A DNA stretch of 64,000 nucleotides, taken from the NCBI GenBank assembly GCA_910578505.1, contig CAJTPV010000004.1, positions 1-64,000 of the forward strand. Direction: 5' to 3'. Positions 6,512-15,690 of the stretch are shown here, in pieces. A model generated the notes under the pieces. That model ran no database searches, was not told where the DNA came from, and saw only the letters and a list, made by a program, of their open reading frames with translations. Both the position numbers and the translations under genes were made by a program. Position 1 is the stretch's first letter; the number at the start of each line of letters is the position of its first letter. The DNA is from an uncultured Oscillospiraceae bacterium. Lineage in GTDB: Bacteria; Bacillota; Clostridia; Oscillospirales; Oscillospiraceae.

Positions 6512-8347
6512 ATGGATACGTTGACGCCGCTAAAGCAATACTTCGGCCACAGCAGCTTCCGGGGCGGTCAGGAGCCGCTGGTGAACGCCCTGCTCTCTAA
6601 TCGGGACGTGCTGGGCGTGATGCCCACCGGCGCGGGAAAGTCCGTCTGCTACCAGCTGCCCGCCCTGCTCCTGCCCGGCCTGACGGTGGTGGTCTCGCCG
6701 CTGATCTCCCTGATGAAGGACCAGGTAGCCGCCCTGAATCAGGCCGGGGTCCCCAGCGCCTTCCTCAACTCATCCCTGACCGCCGCCCAGCACTGGGACA
6801 CCCTGCGCCAGGCGGAGCACGACGCCTATAAGATCCTCTATGTGGCCCCGGAGCGGCTGCTGACGGACAGCTTTCTCGCCCTGGCCCAGAGCAGGCCCAT
6901 CTCCCTGCTGGCTGTGGACGAGGCCCACTGCGTCTCCCAGTGGGGACAGGACTTCCGGCCCAGCTACCGGTCCATCCCGGCCTTTGTGGAAAAGCTCCCG
7001 GCCCGTCCGGTCGTCGGCGCGTTTACCGCCACGGCCACCGCCCAGGTCCGGGAGGATATCCGGCGGCTGCTGTCGCTGCAGGACCCCCTCTGCGTGACCA
7101 CCGGCTTTGACCGGCCCAACCTCTTTTTCGATGTGGTCCAGACCAAGGAAAAGGACAGCTGGCTGGCGGAATTCCTCTCCCGCCACGCCGGGCAGAGCGG
7201 GATCATCTACTGCTCCACCCGAAAAACCGTGGAGCAGGTGTGCGGGAGCCTGCTGCAAAAGGGCATCTCCGTCACCCGCTACCACGCCGGGCTCAGCGAT
7301 GAGGAGCGCCGGCAAAATCAGGAGGATTTCGTCTTTGACCGGGCCCGGCTCATGGTGGCCACAAACGCCTTCGGCATGGGCATCGACAAGTCCAACGTCA
7401 GCTTTGTGGTGCATTACAACATGCCGAAAAATCTGGAGAGCTACTACCAGGAGGCCGGGCGGGCGGGCCGGGACGGGGAGCGGGCGGAGTGCGTGCTGCT
7501 CTACTCCCCCGGCGACGTGCGCACGGCGCGGTTTCTCCTGCAAAACGCCCAGGGCAGCGAGGACCTGAGCCCCGCAGAGCGGGAGGCGGTCTTCCACCAG
7601 GACCTGGCGCGGCTGAATAAAATGGTGGGCTACTGCACCGCCAGCGGCTGTCTGCGGGCCTGTCTGCTGGACTATTTCGGAGAGGCCCACGCCGGCAATT
7701 GCGGCAGCTGCGGCAACTGTACCGCGGAGTATGCGGAGCGGGATATCACCATTGAGGCGCAGAAAATCCTCTCCGCCGTGGCGCGGGTGGAGAAAAAATA
7801 CCCGTACGGCCTGGGCATCAACGCCATTACGGGCCTGCTGCGGGGCAGCGCCGCCCAGCGGATCAAGCAGCTGGGCCTGGACAAAATCCCCACCTACGGC
7901 GCGCTGAAGGAGCTGAAGCCGGAGCAGATCCATATGTACATGGACTTTCTCAAGGAGGCGGGCTATCTGCAGGTGACAGGGGACCAGTACCCGGTGCTGC
8001 GGCTGACGCGGGAGGCGGGGGCGGTCCTGTTTCACGGCAGGACCGTGACGTACCGCCAGCGGGTCACCCGGCAGGAGGAGCGGAAGAGCGCCGCCCGGCG
8101 GACCATGGACGCGCCGCTGCCGCCGGAGTGCGAGGACCTGCTGGACGCGCTGAAGGCGCTGCGGCTGCAGCTGGCCCGGGAGGAGGACGTGCCGGCCTAT
8201 ATCGTCTTTTCCAACGCGGTGCTCTCGGAGATCGCCAGGCGGCGGCCCAGGGATATGAGCCAGTTCCTGGAAATCCCCGGCGTGGGCTATGTCAAGGCGG
8301 CCCGCTACGGCAGTCAGTTCCTGGACGTGGTGGCCGCCTACTCCTGA
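6512..8347 (+). CDS. recQ: ATP-dependent DNA helicase RecQ
   Basis: RecQ (611 aa) is a 3'-5' DNA helicase for recombination and fork repair. Motif 0 (FRGGQEPLV), Walker A TGAGKS (39-44), DEAH box (136-139, VDEAHCVSQWGQDFRPSY) and motif VI (YYQEAGRAGRDG) are present. Then come the RecQ zinc-binding cysteines (CLRACLLDYF, CGSCGNC), a winged-helix RQC region and a C-terminal HRDC domain (YIVFSNAVLSEIA, FLEIPGVGYVKA). AGGAGG precedes the ATG. It stands alone, ending at a terminator shared with mazF. Confidence 0.95.
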   Translation: MDTLTPLKQYFGHSSFRGGQEPLVNALLSNRDVLGVMPTGAGKSVCYQLPALLLPGLTVVVSPLISLMKDQVAALNQAGVPSAFLNSSLTAAQHWDTLRQAEHDAYKILYVAPERLLTDSFLALAQSRPISLLAVDEAHCVSQWGQDFRPSYRSIPAFVEKLPARPVVGAFTATATAQVREDIRRLLSLQDPLCVTTGFDRPNLFFDVVQTKEKDSWLAEFLSRHAGQSGIIYCSTRKTVEQVCGSLLQKGISVTRYHAGLSDEERRQNQEDFVFDRARLMVATNAFGMGIDKSNVSFVVHYNMPKNLESYYQEAGRAGRDGERAECVLLYSPGDVRTARFLLQNAQGSEDLSPAEREAVFHQDLARLNKMVGYCTASGCLRACLLDYFGEAHAGNCGSCGNCTAEYAERDITIEAQKILSAVARVEKKYPYGLGINAITGLLRGSAAQRIKQLGLDKIPTYGALKELKPEQIHMYMDFLKEAGYLQVTGDQYPVLRLTREAGAVLFHGRTVTYRQRVTRQEERKSAARRTMDAPLPPECEDLLDALKALRLQLAREEDVPAYIVFSNAVLSEIARRRPRDMSQFLEIPGVGYVKAARYGSQFLDVVAAYS

Positions 8348-8353
8348 CGAAAG

Positions 8354-8388
8354 GCTGCCGGAAAAGTCCGCTGGACTTTTCCGGCAGC
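8354..8388. terminator. bidirectional terminator between recQ and mazF
   Basis: A perfect 16-bp stem (8354-8369 with 8373-8388), GCTGCCGGAAAAGTCC, sits between the convergent ends of recQ and mazF, followed by an A/T-rich stretch. Confidence 0.8.
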
Positions 8389-8401
8389 ATATTTTCCCGG
8401 C

Positions 8402-8767
8402 TCAGACAAGCCGGTCGTTGTGCAGGCCAAAGCTCACCGCTATGGCCGCGTCAACACGGTCCATCAGCGCTTTGTCCACTCGTCCCATCTTTTCCCGCAG
8501 CCGCCGTTTGTCCAGCGTTCGGATCTGTTCCAGCAGCACCACGGAATCACGGGTCAACCCGTAGCTTTGCGCCGCCAATTCAATATGTGTCGGCAGCTTC
8601 GCCTTTCCCGTCTGAGACGTGATTGCAGCGGCAATCACGGTGGGGCTGTATCGGTTCCCTGTATCGTTCTGAACGATCAGCACAGGACGTACGCCTCCCT
8701 GCTCGCTCCCCACAACCGGGCTGAGGTCGGCATAATAAATATCCCCGCGTTTTACGCTTGTATCCAC
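8402..8767 (-). CDS. mazF: MazF/PemK-family mRNA endoribonuclease toxin
   Basis: This 121-residue protein matches MazF/EndoA closely: KRGDIYYADLSPVVGSEQGGVRPVLIVQND at the start (Arg and substrate-binding loop), a central VIAAAIT strand and LLEQIRTLDKRRL near the end. MazF toxins cut mRNA at short motifs. It begins with GTG at 8767 and a weak ribosome binding site. I see no MazE-like antitoxin immediately upstream, but stand-alone NdoA-like copies, with the antitoxin elsewhere or very short, are common in Clostridia. Confidence 0.9.
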   Translation of the reverse strand: MDTSVKRGDIYYADLSPVVGSEQGGVRPVLIVQNDTGNRYSPTVIAAAITSQTGKAKLPTHIELAAQSYGLTRDSVVLLEQIRTLDKRRLREKMGRVDKALMDRVDAAIAVSFGLHNDRLV

Positions 8768-8976
8768 TCAGTTCACACTCCGCCGGAAGAAGTGCCCGTT
8801 TTTGCGGGCCACTATCATTCTCCCACGCTGGCGCGGAATTTATACTTGCCCGCAGCGCAAAAGCATCCGATTCATTTCCGCCGCCGCGGCCGTATGGTCA
8901 CCGGGCGTTTCCTGCCCCGCAATATTGTATGCTCCCCCCAGGCGGATGGTGCCCGTTTCCTCTGGCCCGGCGCCGG

Positions 8977-9399
8977 TCAGCCGCCCATTCCCGCAGCGGC
9001 TGCGGCAATCAGCGCCGGTATGAGAAACACCAGGCCGGAAAACAGATTGGACGCCAGGACGCAGGCCAGCTGCTGCTCGTCGTCCAGCTCGTCGAAGGTA
9101 ACGATATGCTCGTCCACAAAGTCGATCATGTCGCGGGAACCAGGGCGGCGGAGCTTCCGGGGTTCCTTGGGCGGACGCGCGATCTTCACCCCGTCCAGAC
9201 GCAGGTACGACACAAAGGCCAGGGCGAAAAACACCAGCCCCGCCGCGAACCCCCCGTCCCGCACCGCCGACAGCGCCCCGCGGCTGATATACCGGTCCCA
9301 CAGCAGGACGATCACCAGGGCGATGGCGCACTTGTTGACGCACTTATAGATGATTGGGCGGATCATTTCCCGCGTGTACAGCGACAGCACTTTTTTCAT
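8977..9399 (-). CDS. membrane protein of unknown function
   Basis: A 140-residue protein with hydrophobic segments near residues 23-36 and 50-65 and a C-terminal one (about 118-138, LVFLIPALIAAAAAG). A charged cytoplasmic-looking middle (IDFVDEHIVTFDELDDEQQ) lies between. GGAGG lies 10 nt before the ATG. I do not recognise the family. It is upstream of mazF on the same strand but separated by about 210 bases with no clear gene, so co-function is not established. Confidence 0.7.
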   Translation of the reverse strand: MKKVLSLYTREMIRPIIYKCVNKCAIALVIVLLWDRYISRGALSAVRDGGFAAGLVFFALAFVSYLRLDGVKIARPPKEPRKLRRPGSRDMIDFVDEHIVTFDELDDEQQLACVLASNLFSGLVFLIPALIAAAAAGMGG

Positions 9400-9482
9400 G
9401 GACTTGCAGCCTCCGCTCTGTATCAGGATGTTATGACGCTTGGGAGGAAGCCTCTCCGGCTCCCTCCCAAATGCATCAGGTC

Positions 9483-10433
9483 TTATTTGGTGTTTTCTTT
9501 GGCCACGATCTCCTTCCGGTATCCATCCAATTCCTTCTCGTTGCCGTAGATGAAGTGTCCGGGCAGGATCTCCTCCCAGATGGGCTTGTTCACGCTGTAG
9601 TCGTGGACCGACGGGTCGTAGACCAGCAGCCTTTTCTTCTTCTCCAGCTCCGGGTCCGGGATGGGCACCGCAGACAGCAGGGCCTTCGTATACGGGTGCA
9701 GGGGGTGCAGGAACAGCTCCTCTGCCTCCGCCAGCTCCACGATCCGCCCCTTGTGGATGACCGCGATCCGGTCCGAGATGAACCGCACCACCGACAGGTC
9801 GTGGGCAATGAACAGATACGTCAGCCCCCGGCTCACCTTCAGCCGGTTCAGCAGGTTCAGCACCTGGGCCCGGATGGACACGTCCAGGGCGGAGATGGGC
9901 TCGTCCGCCACCACGAACTGGGGCTCCATGATCAGCGCCCGGGCGATGCCGATGCGCTGGCGCTGGCCGCCGGAGAACTCGTGGGGGAACCGGGAGGCAA
10001 ACTCCGGCAGCAGTCCCACTTCCCGCAGCGCCGCCTCCACCTTCCGCTTCCGGTCGTCCTCGTCCTTGTACAGATGCCAGTTGATGAGGCCCTCGGAGAC
10101 GATGTAGTCCACCTTGGCCCGCTCGTTCAGGGAGGCCATGGGGTCCTGGAAGATCATCTGGCAGTTCTTGATGACCTCCCGGTCCAGGTCCTTGGAGATC
10201 TTCCCGCTGATCCGCTGGCCCTTGAACAGAATCTCGCCGGCGGACACCGGGTTGATGCGGGTGATGGCGCGGCCAATGGTGGTCTTGCCCGAGCCGGACT
10301 CCCCCACCAGGGAGAAGGTCTCCCCCTTGTAGATGTCAAAGTTGACGTGGTCCACGGCCACGAACTTCTTCTTGCCGCTTCCGAAGGTAATTTGCAGGTC
10401 CTTGATCTCAATTAATTTTTCACGTTCTGGCAC
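9483..10433 (-). CDS. oppF: oligopeptide-type ABC transporter ATPase (OppF-like)
   Basis: A 316-residue ABC ATPase of the peptide/nickel family with Walker A GESGSGKTT, Q-loop region CQMIFQDPMASLN, signature FSGGQRQRIGIARAL, Walker B FVVADEPISALD and H-loop IAHD. The C-terminal oligopeptide-binding extension (HPLHPYTKALLSAVPIPDP) marks it as an OppD/F-type subunit. Last gene of a five-gene operon (oppA-B-C-D-F order) on the minus strand, 15 nt after oppD. Confidence 0.92.
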   Translation of the reverse strand: MPEREKLIEIKDLQITFGSGKKKFVAVDHVNFDIYKGETFSLVGESGSGKTTIGRAITRINPVSAGEILFKGQRISGKISKDLDREVIKNCQMIFQDPMASLNERAKVDYIVSEGLINWHLYKDEDDRKRKVEAALREVGLLPEFASRFPHEFSGGQRQRIGIARALIMEPQFVVADEPISALDVSIRAQVLNLLNRLKVSRGLTYLFIAHDLSVVRFISDRIAVIHKGRIVELAEAEELFLHPLHPYTKALLSAVPIPDPELEKKKRLLVYDPSVHDYSVNKPIWEEILPGHFIYGNEKELDGYRKEIVAKENTK

Positions 10434-10448
10434 AGCAAATTCCCTCCC

Positions 10449-11483
10449 TTACTTCTTCATCTTTTCCCGCAGCATCTTGATGGACTTCGGCTGCTCAATC
10501 TTGGGCGACCGGGGGTCCAGATACCAGGTTTTGGCCTTATGAGTCGGCGAGACCTCGAAAAACGGCGGCTCCTCCTCGAAATCAATGGCCAGGGCCTGCT
10601 TGTTCCGGGGGGCGAAGGCGTCGCCCTTGACCTCGTTGAAGAGGTTCGGCGGCGTGCCGTCGATGGTGGGCAGCTCCTCGCCCTTGACCCCCAGCTGGGG
10701 CAGGCTGGACAGCAGCGCCCAGGTGTACGGGTGCCACGCATTGTAGAAGATCTCGTCCACGTTGCCGTACTCCACGATCTGCCCCGCGTACATCACCGCC
10801 ACCCGGTCCGCCACGTTGGCCACCACCCCCAGGTCGTGGGTGATGTAGATGACCGTCATGTTCAGCTCCTTCTGGAGGCTGCGGATCAGGTCCAGAATCT
10901 GGGCCTGGATGGTCACGTCCAGAGCCGTGGTGGGCTCGTCACAGATCAGGATCTGGGGCCGGCAGGCCGCGGCGATGGCGATGACCACGCGCTGCCGCAT
11001 GCCGCCGGAGAACTCGTGGGGGTACTGGTTGGCCCGGCGCTCCGGGTCGATGATGCCCACCTTGTGCATCATCTCAATGGCCATCTTTTTCGCCTGCTCG
11101 CCCTTGATGCCCTGGTTGAGGTTGATGCTCTCCTCGATCTGCTTGCCAATCTTTTTCAGGGGGTTGAGGCTGGTCATGGGGTCCTGCATGACCATGGAGA
11201 TCTTCTTGCCCCGGATGCCCAGCCACTCCTTCTCCGTCTTGTACTGGGCGATATCCACGCCCTGGTACATGATGGAGCCGCCGGTGATGCTGCCGTTGGC
11301 GTCCAGCATGCCCAGGAAGGACTTGGTGAACACGCTCTTGCCGGAGCCGGACTCGCCCACGATGGCCAGGGTCTCCCCCTCGTACAGGTCCAGGGAGCAG
11401 CGGCGGATGGCCTTCAGCACTTTCCCCCGCAGGGTGAACTGAATCTCAATGTCCTTTGCGCTCAACAGTGGTTCTCGTGACAT
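10449..11483 (-). CDS. oppD: oligopeptide-type ABC transporter ATPase (OppD-like)
   Basis: This 344-residue ATPase pairs with OppF. It shows Walker A GESGSGKS, Q-loop VMQDPMTSLNPL, signature FSGGMRQRVVIAIAA, Walker B ILICDEPTTALD and H-loop ITHDLG, followed by the OppD C-terminal segment (HPYTWALLSSLPQLG). The ATG at 11483 is chosen because a GGAG-rich site precedes it; an upstream in-frame ATG overlaps oppC. It contacts the permease pair on the cytoplasmic side. Confidence 0.92.
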   Translation of the reverse strand: MSREPLLSAKDIEIQFTLRGKVLKAIRRCSLDLYEGETLAIVGESGSGKSVFTKSFLGMLDANGSITGGSIMYQGVDIAQYKTEKEWLGIRGKKISMVMQDPMTSLNPLKKIGKQIEESINLNQGIKGEQAKKMAIEMMHKVGIIDPERRANQYPHEFSGGMRQRVVIAIAAACRPQILICDEPTTALDVTIQAQILDLIRSLQKELNMTVIYITHDLGVVANVADRVAVMYAGQIVEYGNVDEIFYNAWHPYTWALLSSLPQLGVKGEELPTIDGTPPNLFNEVKGDAFAPRNKQALAIDFEEEPPFFEVSPTHKAKTWYLDPRSPKIEQPKSIKMLREKMKK

Positions 11484-11496
11484 CTCTCCGCCCCCC

Positions 11497-12417
11497 TTAC
11501 ACATGATTGCGGGGGTCAGCCGCATCGGAAAATGCGTTGCCCACCAGGTAGAAGGTAACCGTAATCAGCGAGACGATGACGGCGGGGAAAATCAGCAGAT
11601 ACGGGTACTTCAGGAAATACTCACGGGCGTTGCGCAGCAGCAGGCCCAGAGACGGGGTGTTGATGTCCAGGCCCAGGCCCAGGTAGGACAGGGTGGACTC
11701 CAGGGCGATGGTGGCCGGGATGGACAGGGCCAGGCGCAGGATGATCACGCTGACCAGATACGGGAAGATGTTCTTCACCAGCACCCGCCACACCGGGGTG
11801 CCCAGGCACCGGGAGGCCAGGTTGTACTCCCGGTCCCGGTACATGATGACCAGATTGCGCACGTTCCGGGCCATGACCAGCCAGCCGATGGCGATCATGG
11901 ACGTGGCCATGATGCGGAAGCTCTGGCCCACCACCAGGGCGATCAGGGTCATGTAGATGACCATGGGCACGTTGTTGACCAGATTGTACAGCTCCGTCAG
12001 GAAGCCGTCCAGGCTGCGCACGTAGCCCCACAGGCACCCGATGATCACGCCGATGATGCACTCACCGATGGCTACGATCAGGGCCAGCTTGATGGAGGTC
12101 TGGGCGGCGTACCACACCTGGCACCAGTAGTCCCGGCCCAGGTTGTCGGTGCCGAACCAGTACTCCCCGTTAGGGTTTGTGAAAGCCAGGGCGTTGTCGC
12201 TCATCAGCTCGCTGTACTGGTACTTGCCGATGCCCAGGGCGATGAAGGAGAAGACCACCAGCGCGATGAAGACAAGGGCCATCACCACGGCGGATTTCTT
12301 CTTCAGGAAGTTCTGCCACACGGACCGCCAGTAGGAGTAGTTGGAGTAGCCGATCCGCTCCGCCGCGTCGGCGGAGTACTCCACAATGCGGAACAGCTCG
12401 TCTTGTTTTTTCATCAT
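11497..12417 (-). CDS. oppC: oligopeptide-type ABC transporter permease (OppC-like)
   Basis: A 306-residue inner-membrane permease. It has the OppC N-terminal helix (about residues 38-62), a periplasm-facing loop with FGTDNLGRDYWCQVWY, five further helices and the EAA-type loop contacting the ATPases (ASRCLGTPVWRVLVKNIFPYL). It overlaps oppB by 4 nt and precedes oppD by 13 nt. Confidence 0.92.
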   Translation of the reverse strand: MMKKQDELFRIVEYSADAAERIGYSNYSYWRSVWQNFLKKKSAVVMALVFIALVVFSFIALGIGKYQYSELMSDNALAFTNPNGEYWFGTDNLGRDYWCQVWYAAQTSIKLALIVAIGECIIGVIIGCLWGYVRSLDGFLTELYNLVNNVPMVIYMTLIALVVGQSFRIMATSMIAIGWLVMARNVRNLVIMYRDREYNLASRCLGTPVWRVLVKNIFPYLVSVIILRLALSIPATIALESTLSYLGLGLDINTPSLGLLLRNAREYFLKYPYLLIFPAVIVSLITVTFYLVGNAFSDAADPRNHV

Positions 12418-13364
12418 CGTCCGGAGCCACCTCCCACCAGTTTGATGCGCGGGTCAAGGAGCATCATCAGGATGTCTCCCAGGAACACACCCAGGATGCC
12501 CAGCCCTGCGTAGATGAACACGCACGCCTGCACCACGTTGGTGTCGTAGCGGTTGATGGCGTCGATCATCAGCGTGCCCATACCGGGCACGGAAAAGAAC
12601 CGCTCCACCAGCATGGAGCCGCCCACGGTCAGCAGCAGGGACGCCGGGATGTACTGGGCCAGGGGCACAAAGGCGTTTTTCAGCACGTGCTTGCGCATGA
12701 TATCGCTGGACTTCATGCCCTTCACCCGGGCCAGACGGATATAGTCCTTGGTGGACTCGTCCACCATGTACCGCCGGGTCCACAGCGCGTAGTGGGCGAT
12801 GGACGCCAGGGACAGGCAGATCAGGGGCGGGATGCTGCTCTTGCCCACATTCCGGGTGGAGTACAGGCTGGGCAGGCTCAGCACATGGGCGCAGAACACA
12901 AGCACAAGGGAATACGATACCAGCGAGGGCACCGAGTTGACAAATACGGTGTACACCGTGCCGATATGGTCCGGGATCTTGTTCTTATACTGGGCCTGGA
13001 CCAGTCCCAGTAGCACACCGATTACCAAAGAAATGGCCATGGATATGAGTCCCAGCCGCATGGATACCGTAAACTTGGACTCGATTACCTTCAAGACAGG
13101 CACGCCGGTCTGGATCCTCCGGGATTCGCCGAAATCCAGGTGGAGGAGCTGCCTATAAAACCGGAAAAGCTGCGTGGGGATCGGGTCCAAAAGTCCGGCC
13201 GCTTCCAGCTGTTCTTCCTTCTGCTGGTCATTGAGCTTCATCATCTGCTCCTCCGTGAAGTACATGTCCGTGGGGAGCATGCGCATCAGAACGAAGGTGA
13301 CGGAGACGATGATCAGGACCATAATCAGGGACTCTATCAGGCGCCTGACCGTGTACTTGAGCAT
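12414..13364 (-). CDS. oppB: oligopeptide-type ABC transporter permease (OppB-like)
   Basis: A 316-residue permease beginning MLKYTVRRLIESLIMVLII, the usual OppB/DppB start. It has six predicted helices and an EAA loop (ARVKGMKSSDIMRKHVLKNA). The extracytoplasmic loop after the first helix is unusually charged (EEQMMKLNDQQKEEQ). Its ATG overlaps the oppA stop by one base (TGATG), which indicates translational coupling. Confidence 0.92.
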   Translation of the reverse strand: MLKYTVRRLIESLIMVLIIVSVTFVLMRMLPTDMYFTEEQMMKLNDQQKEEQLEAAGLLDPIPTQLFRFYRQLLHLDFGESRRIQTGVPVLKVIESKFTVSMRLGLISMAISLVIGVLLGLVQAQYKNKIPDHIGTVYTVFVNSVPSLVSYSLVLVFCAHVLSLPSLYSTRNVGKSSIPPLICLSLASIAHYALWTRRYMVDESTKDYIRLARVKGMKSSDIMRKHVLKNAFVPLAQYIPASLLLTVGGSMLVERFFSVPGMGTLMIDAINRYDTNVVQACVFIYAGLGILGVFLGDILMMLLDPRIKLVGGGSGR

Positions 13365-15358
13365 CAGCCGTTGGCTTCAGCGGCGAAGCGGGCGTAATCC
13401 TCGGCGGTATAGGCTTCCGTGGAGGTCTCCCAGTTCTTATAGGTGTAGTTCTGGATGCCGTAGAGGGCGTTGATCTTGGTGTAGTCGTTGATCTTGGTCA
13501 GCTGCCAGGTGTTCTCATAGTACTCCGGCCAGGTGAGAGCGTGCTGGAGCAGGAAAGCCTCGGCCTGGGCAAAGGCCTCGTAGCGGGCGTCCAGGTCGTC
13601 GACGATGGCCTTGGCCTCGTTGACCTTGTCGGTGAACTCCTGGAACAGGGCGATGACCTCAGGATCCTGGCACTCATTGATATAGGTATAGGAATTGGCG
13701 TAATAGGCGTTGTCGCTGCCGTAGACGATCTGGTCGTGGAAGTTCTCCACGTCGCCGTAGTCGGCGCCCCAGCCGCTGCCGGTGATGCTGTGGAGACCGG
13801 GGGCGGTGACCTCCTGGGTCTGGCTGTTGACGTAGGTCTTGATATTCAGGTTGATGAAGTCGCTGCCCAAGGTGCCCTCAACGCACTCCTTCAGCACGGT
13901 GGCGTTGTCCAGACCCGTGGCGCTGCCGGCCTTGATGTAGTAGTCCATCTGGATGGGGAAGGTGACGCCCTTGGCGGTCAGCTCCTCCTTGGCCTTGTCC
14001 CGGTACTCAATGCCCTTGGCCTCGTCGAAGCGGCGGGGCAGGTCGCCGTTGCTGTCGGGATACTCCATCAGCTCAATGACGCGGTCGGTGTAATCCCGGC
14101 CGTCGGAGAATTTCAGCAGGCCCTTCATGGTGAAGCACAGGTTCTCGATGCCCAGGGGGTTGATGCGGTTGGTGCGCTCCCAGAAGTTTTTCAGGTTGAC
14201 GCCGCACAGCAGGGCCTGGCGGAAGTTCTCGTTGGCCACGGCGGTGTTCCAGTTGGTATCCAGGGTGCCGTCCTCGTTCTTCTTGTTGAAGTTCAGCTGG
14301 AACTGATAGGAGTACTTTTTGATCTGGGTCTCCACCAGATAGTCGTTGCGCTCGTCGCTGGGGTCCTTGAGGATGGCGTCCAGGTTGGCGATATTCAGCT
14401 CGGTGAAGTCCACCTCGCCGGTCTCATAGAGGCTGTCGTCCGTGGTGCCGCTCTCGATCATGACGATGGTCACGGTGTCGAACAGGGAGCAGTCCTTATC
14501 CCAGTAAGCCGGGTTCTTGGTCAGGGTCTTGGTGTTGTTGTTGATGTACTCGGTGATGGTGTAGGGCCCGTTGTACCACATGTCCAGGTTGGTCATACCC
14601 ACCATGCCGTCCACGGTCTTCTCATCGATTTCCGCCTGGGAGACAGGATAGAGGGCGGCGGAGGTGCACAGGGTCTCAAAATAGGGGCAGGGCTTGACGC
14701 AGGTGTAGGTCAGATGGGTGTCGTCGGGAGCCTTGACGCCCACCTTCTGGAACTCGGCGTTGTCGGACTTGAGGGCCTTGGCGGCCTCCTCGCCCTCGGT
14801 CTCCGTCAGGGCTTTGGTATACTGGAAATACTCCTCCGCGCCGGCCACCATGGCCCGGAGCATAGAGGTGTTGTTGGTTCCGTTTTTCGCGTAGTTGAGG
14901 ATCCACTCCATGGAGGTGATCCAGTCCTGGGCGGTGCACTTGGCCTTCTCGTTGCCGTTGACGTCCACCCAGGTCACATCGTCCCGGAGCTCAAAGTTCC
15001 AGGTCAGGCCGTTGTCGGGGGTATCCCACTTGGTCGCCACTGCGGGCCCAAGCTCGCTGGGCGGGCTCAGCTCCAGCAGGGGGGAGTAGGCGTTGGTGAG
15101 GACGTTGAGGTCCTTGGCCTGCTCGGTGTGGAGGATGAAGAACTCCTCCAGCTCACGGGTGCCGGAGGTCTCCCACAGGATGATGTCCTTGATGGGCTCG
15201 CCGCCGTTGCTGGGGGCGGGGGCGTCCGCAGTGGTACCGCCGCCGCTGTTGCCGCCGTCACTGCTGTTGCCGGAGCCGCCGTTGCTGCCGCCGCAGGCGG
15301 TCAGGGCCAGGAGCATGGCCAGCAGGATGGATAAGAATCTGATACGGTTGTTTTTCAT
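13364..15358 (-). CDS. oppA: extracellular solute-binding lipoprotein (OppA-like)
   Basis: This 664-residue substrate-binding protein has a lipoprotein signal (LTAC lipobox, Cys22), a Gly/Ser linker and an SBP_bac_5-type fold (PSELGPAVATKWDTPDNGLTWNFELRDDVTW). It captures peptides or another solute outside the membrane for OppBCDF. At 664 aa it is longer than the typical 520-560, with inserts in the middle, so the ligand may not be a simple peptide. First gene of the operon; the leader is about 250 nt and contains two palindromes. Confidence 0.9.
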   Translation of the reverse strand: MKNNRIRFLSILLAMLLALTACGGSNGGSGNSSDGGNSGGGTTADAPAPSNGGEPIKDIILWETSGTRELEEFFILHTEQAKDLNVLTNAYSPLLELSPPSELGPAVATKWDTPDNGLTWNFELRDDVTWVDVNGNEKAKCTAQDWITSMEWILNYAKNGTNNTSMLRAMVAGAEEYFQYTKALTETEGEEAAKALKSDNAEFQKVGVKAPDDTHLTYTCVKPCPYFETLCTSAALYPVSQAEIDEKTVDGMVGMTNLDMWYNGPYTITEYINNNTKTLTKNPAYWDKDCSLFDTVTIVMIESGTTDDSLYETGEVDFTELNIANLDAILKDPSDERNDYLVETQIKKYSYQFQLNFNKKNEDGTLDTNWNTAVANENFRQALLCGVNLKNFWERTNRINPLGIENLCFTMKGLLKFSDGRDYTDRVIELMEYPDSNGDLPRRFDEAKGIEYRDKAKEELTAKGVTFPIQMDYYIKAGSATGLDNATVLKECVEGTLGSDFINLNIKTYVNSQTQEVTAPGLHSITGSGWGADYGDVENFHDQIVYGSDNAYYANSYTYINECQDPEVIALFQEFTDKVNEAKAIVDDLDARYEAFAQAEAFLLQHALTWPEYYENTWQLTKINDYTKINALYGIQNYTYKNWETSTEAYTAEDYARFAAEANG

Positions 15359-15489
15359 CTTGTTTCTCCCTTCGATTTCTTGATTTCATCTGGTTTTCCA
15401 AACGGTCCAACATTTTGAGGGTTCAGTCTGGTGGGCATCAACTCTTTTCTGCAATACGCCGCGGCCGCAGGGGAGGAAAAGATCATAAC

Positions 15490-15530
15490 GTCTCGCCCGA
15501 AGGGCGAGACGCACCAGCGCGCGCTGGTGC
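15490..15530. repeat. two back-to-back perfect palindromes in the opp leader
   Basis: GTCTCGCCC-GAA-GGGCGAGAC (15490-15510) is immediately followed by the perfect palindrome GCACCAGCGC/GCGCTGGTGC (15511-15530). Both lie in the presumed untranslated leader of oppA. They could form RNA hairpins that affect mRNA stability, or be a mobile intergenic element. Nothing else recognisable is in 15,359-15,610. Confidence 0.6.
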
Positions 15531-15611
15531 GTGAGGACCACTGCGGGTCCCCCTGATGAAATTTTCCGGTTGGCCGCAAATTGTAAATTGTCGACAAAAA
15601 TGTTCCATCAA

Positions 15612-15639
15612 ATTATATCACATTTGCCAAAAAACTCAA
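15612..15639 (-). promoter_or_regulatory. promoter of the opp operon
   Basis: On the minus strand TTGAGT (15639-15634) and TATAAT (15617-15612) are 16 nt apart, with TG upstream of the -10. It points to oppA about 250 bases away. Confidence 0.6.
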
Positions 15640-15690
15640 TGAACATATTGAATAAAATGCGCCTTCGATTTTTGTGGCATTTCACATTTA

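Noticed and set aside
6118..6600. 160-codon frame over the riboswitch region
   Set aside because: It covers the aptamer and terminator, has no ribosome binding site and runs into recQ in another frame.
13541..15334. 597-codon plus-strand frame opposite oppA
   Set aside because: Compositionally a mirror of the oppA coding strand (Val/Gly/Leu-rich), with no family motifs; oppA is clearly the gene.
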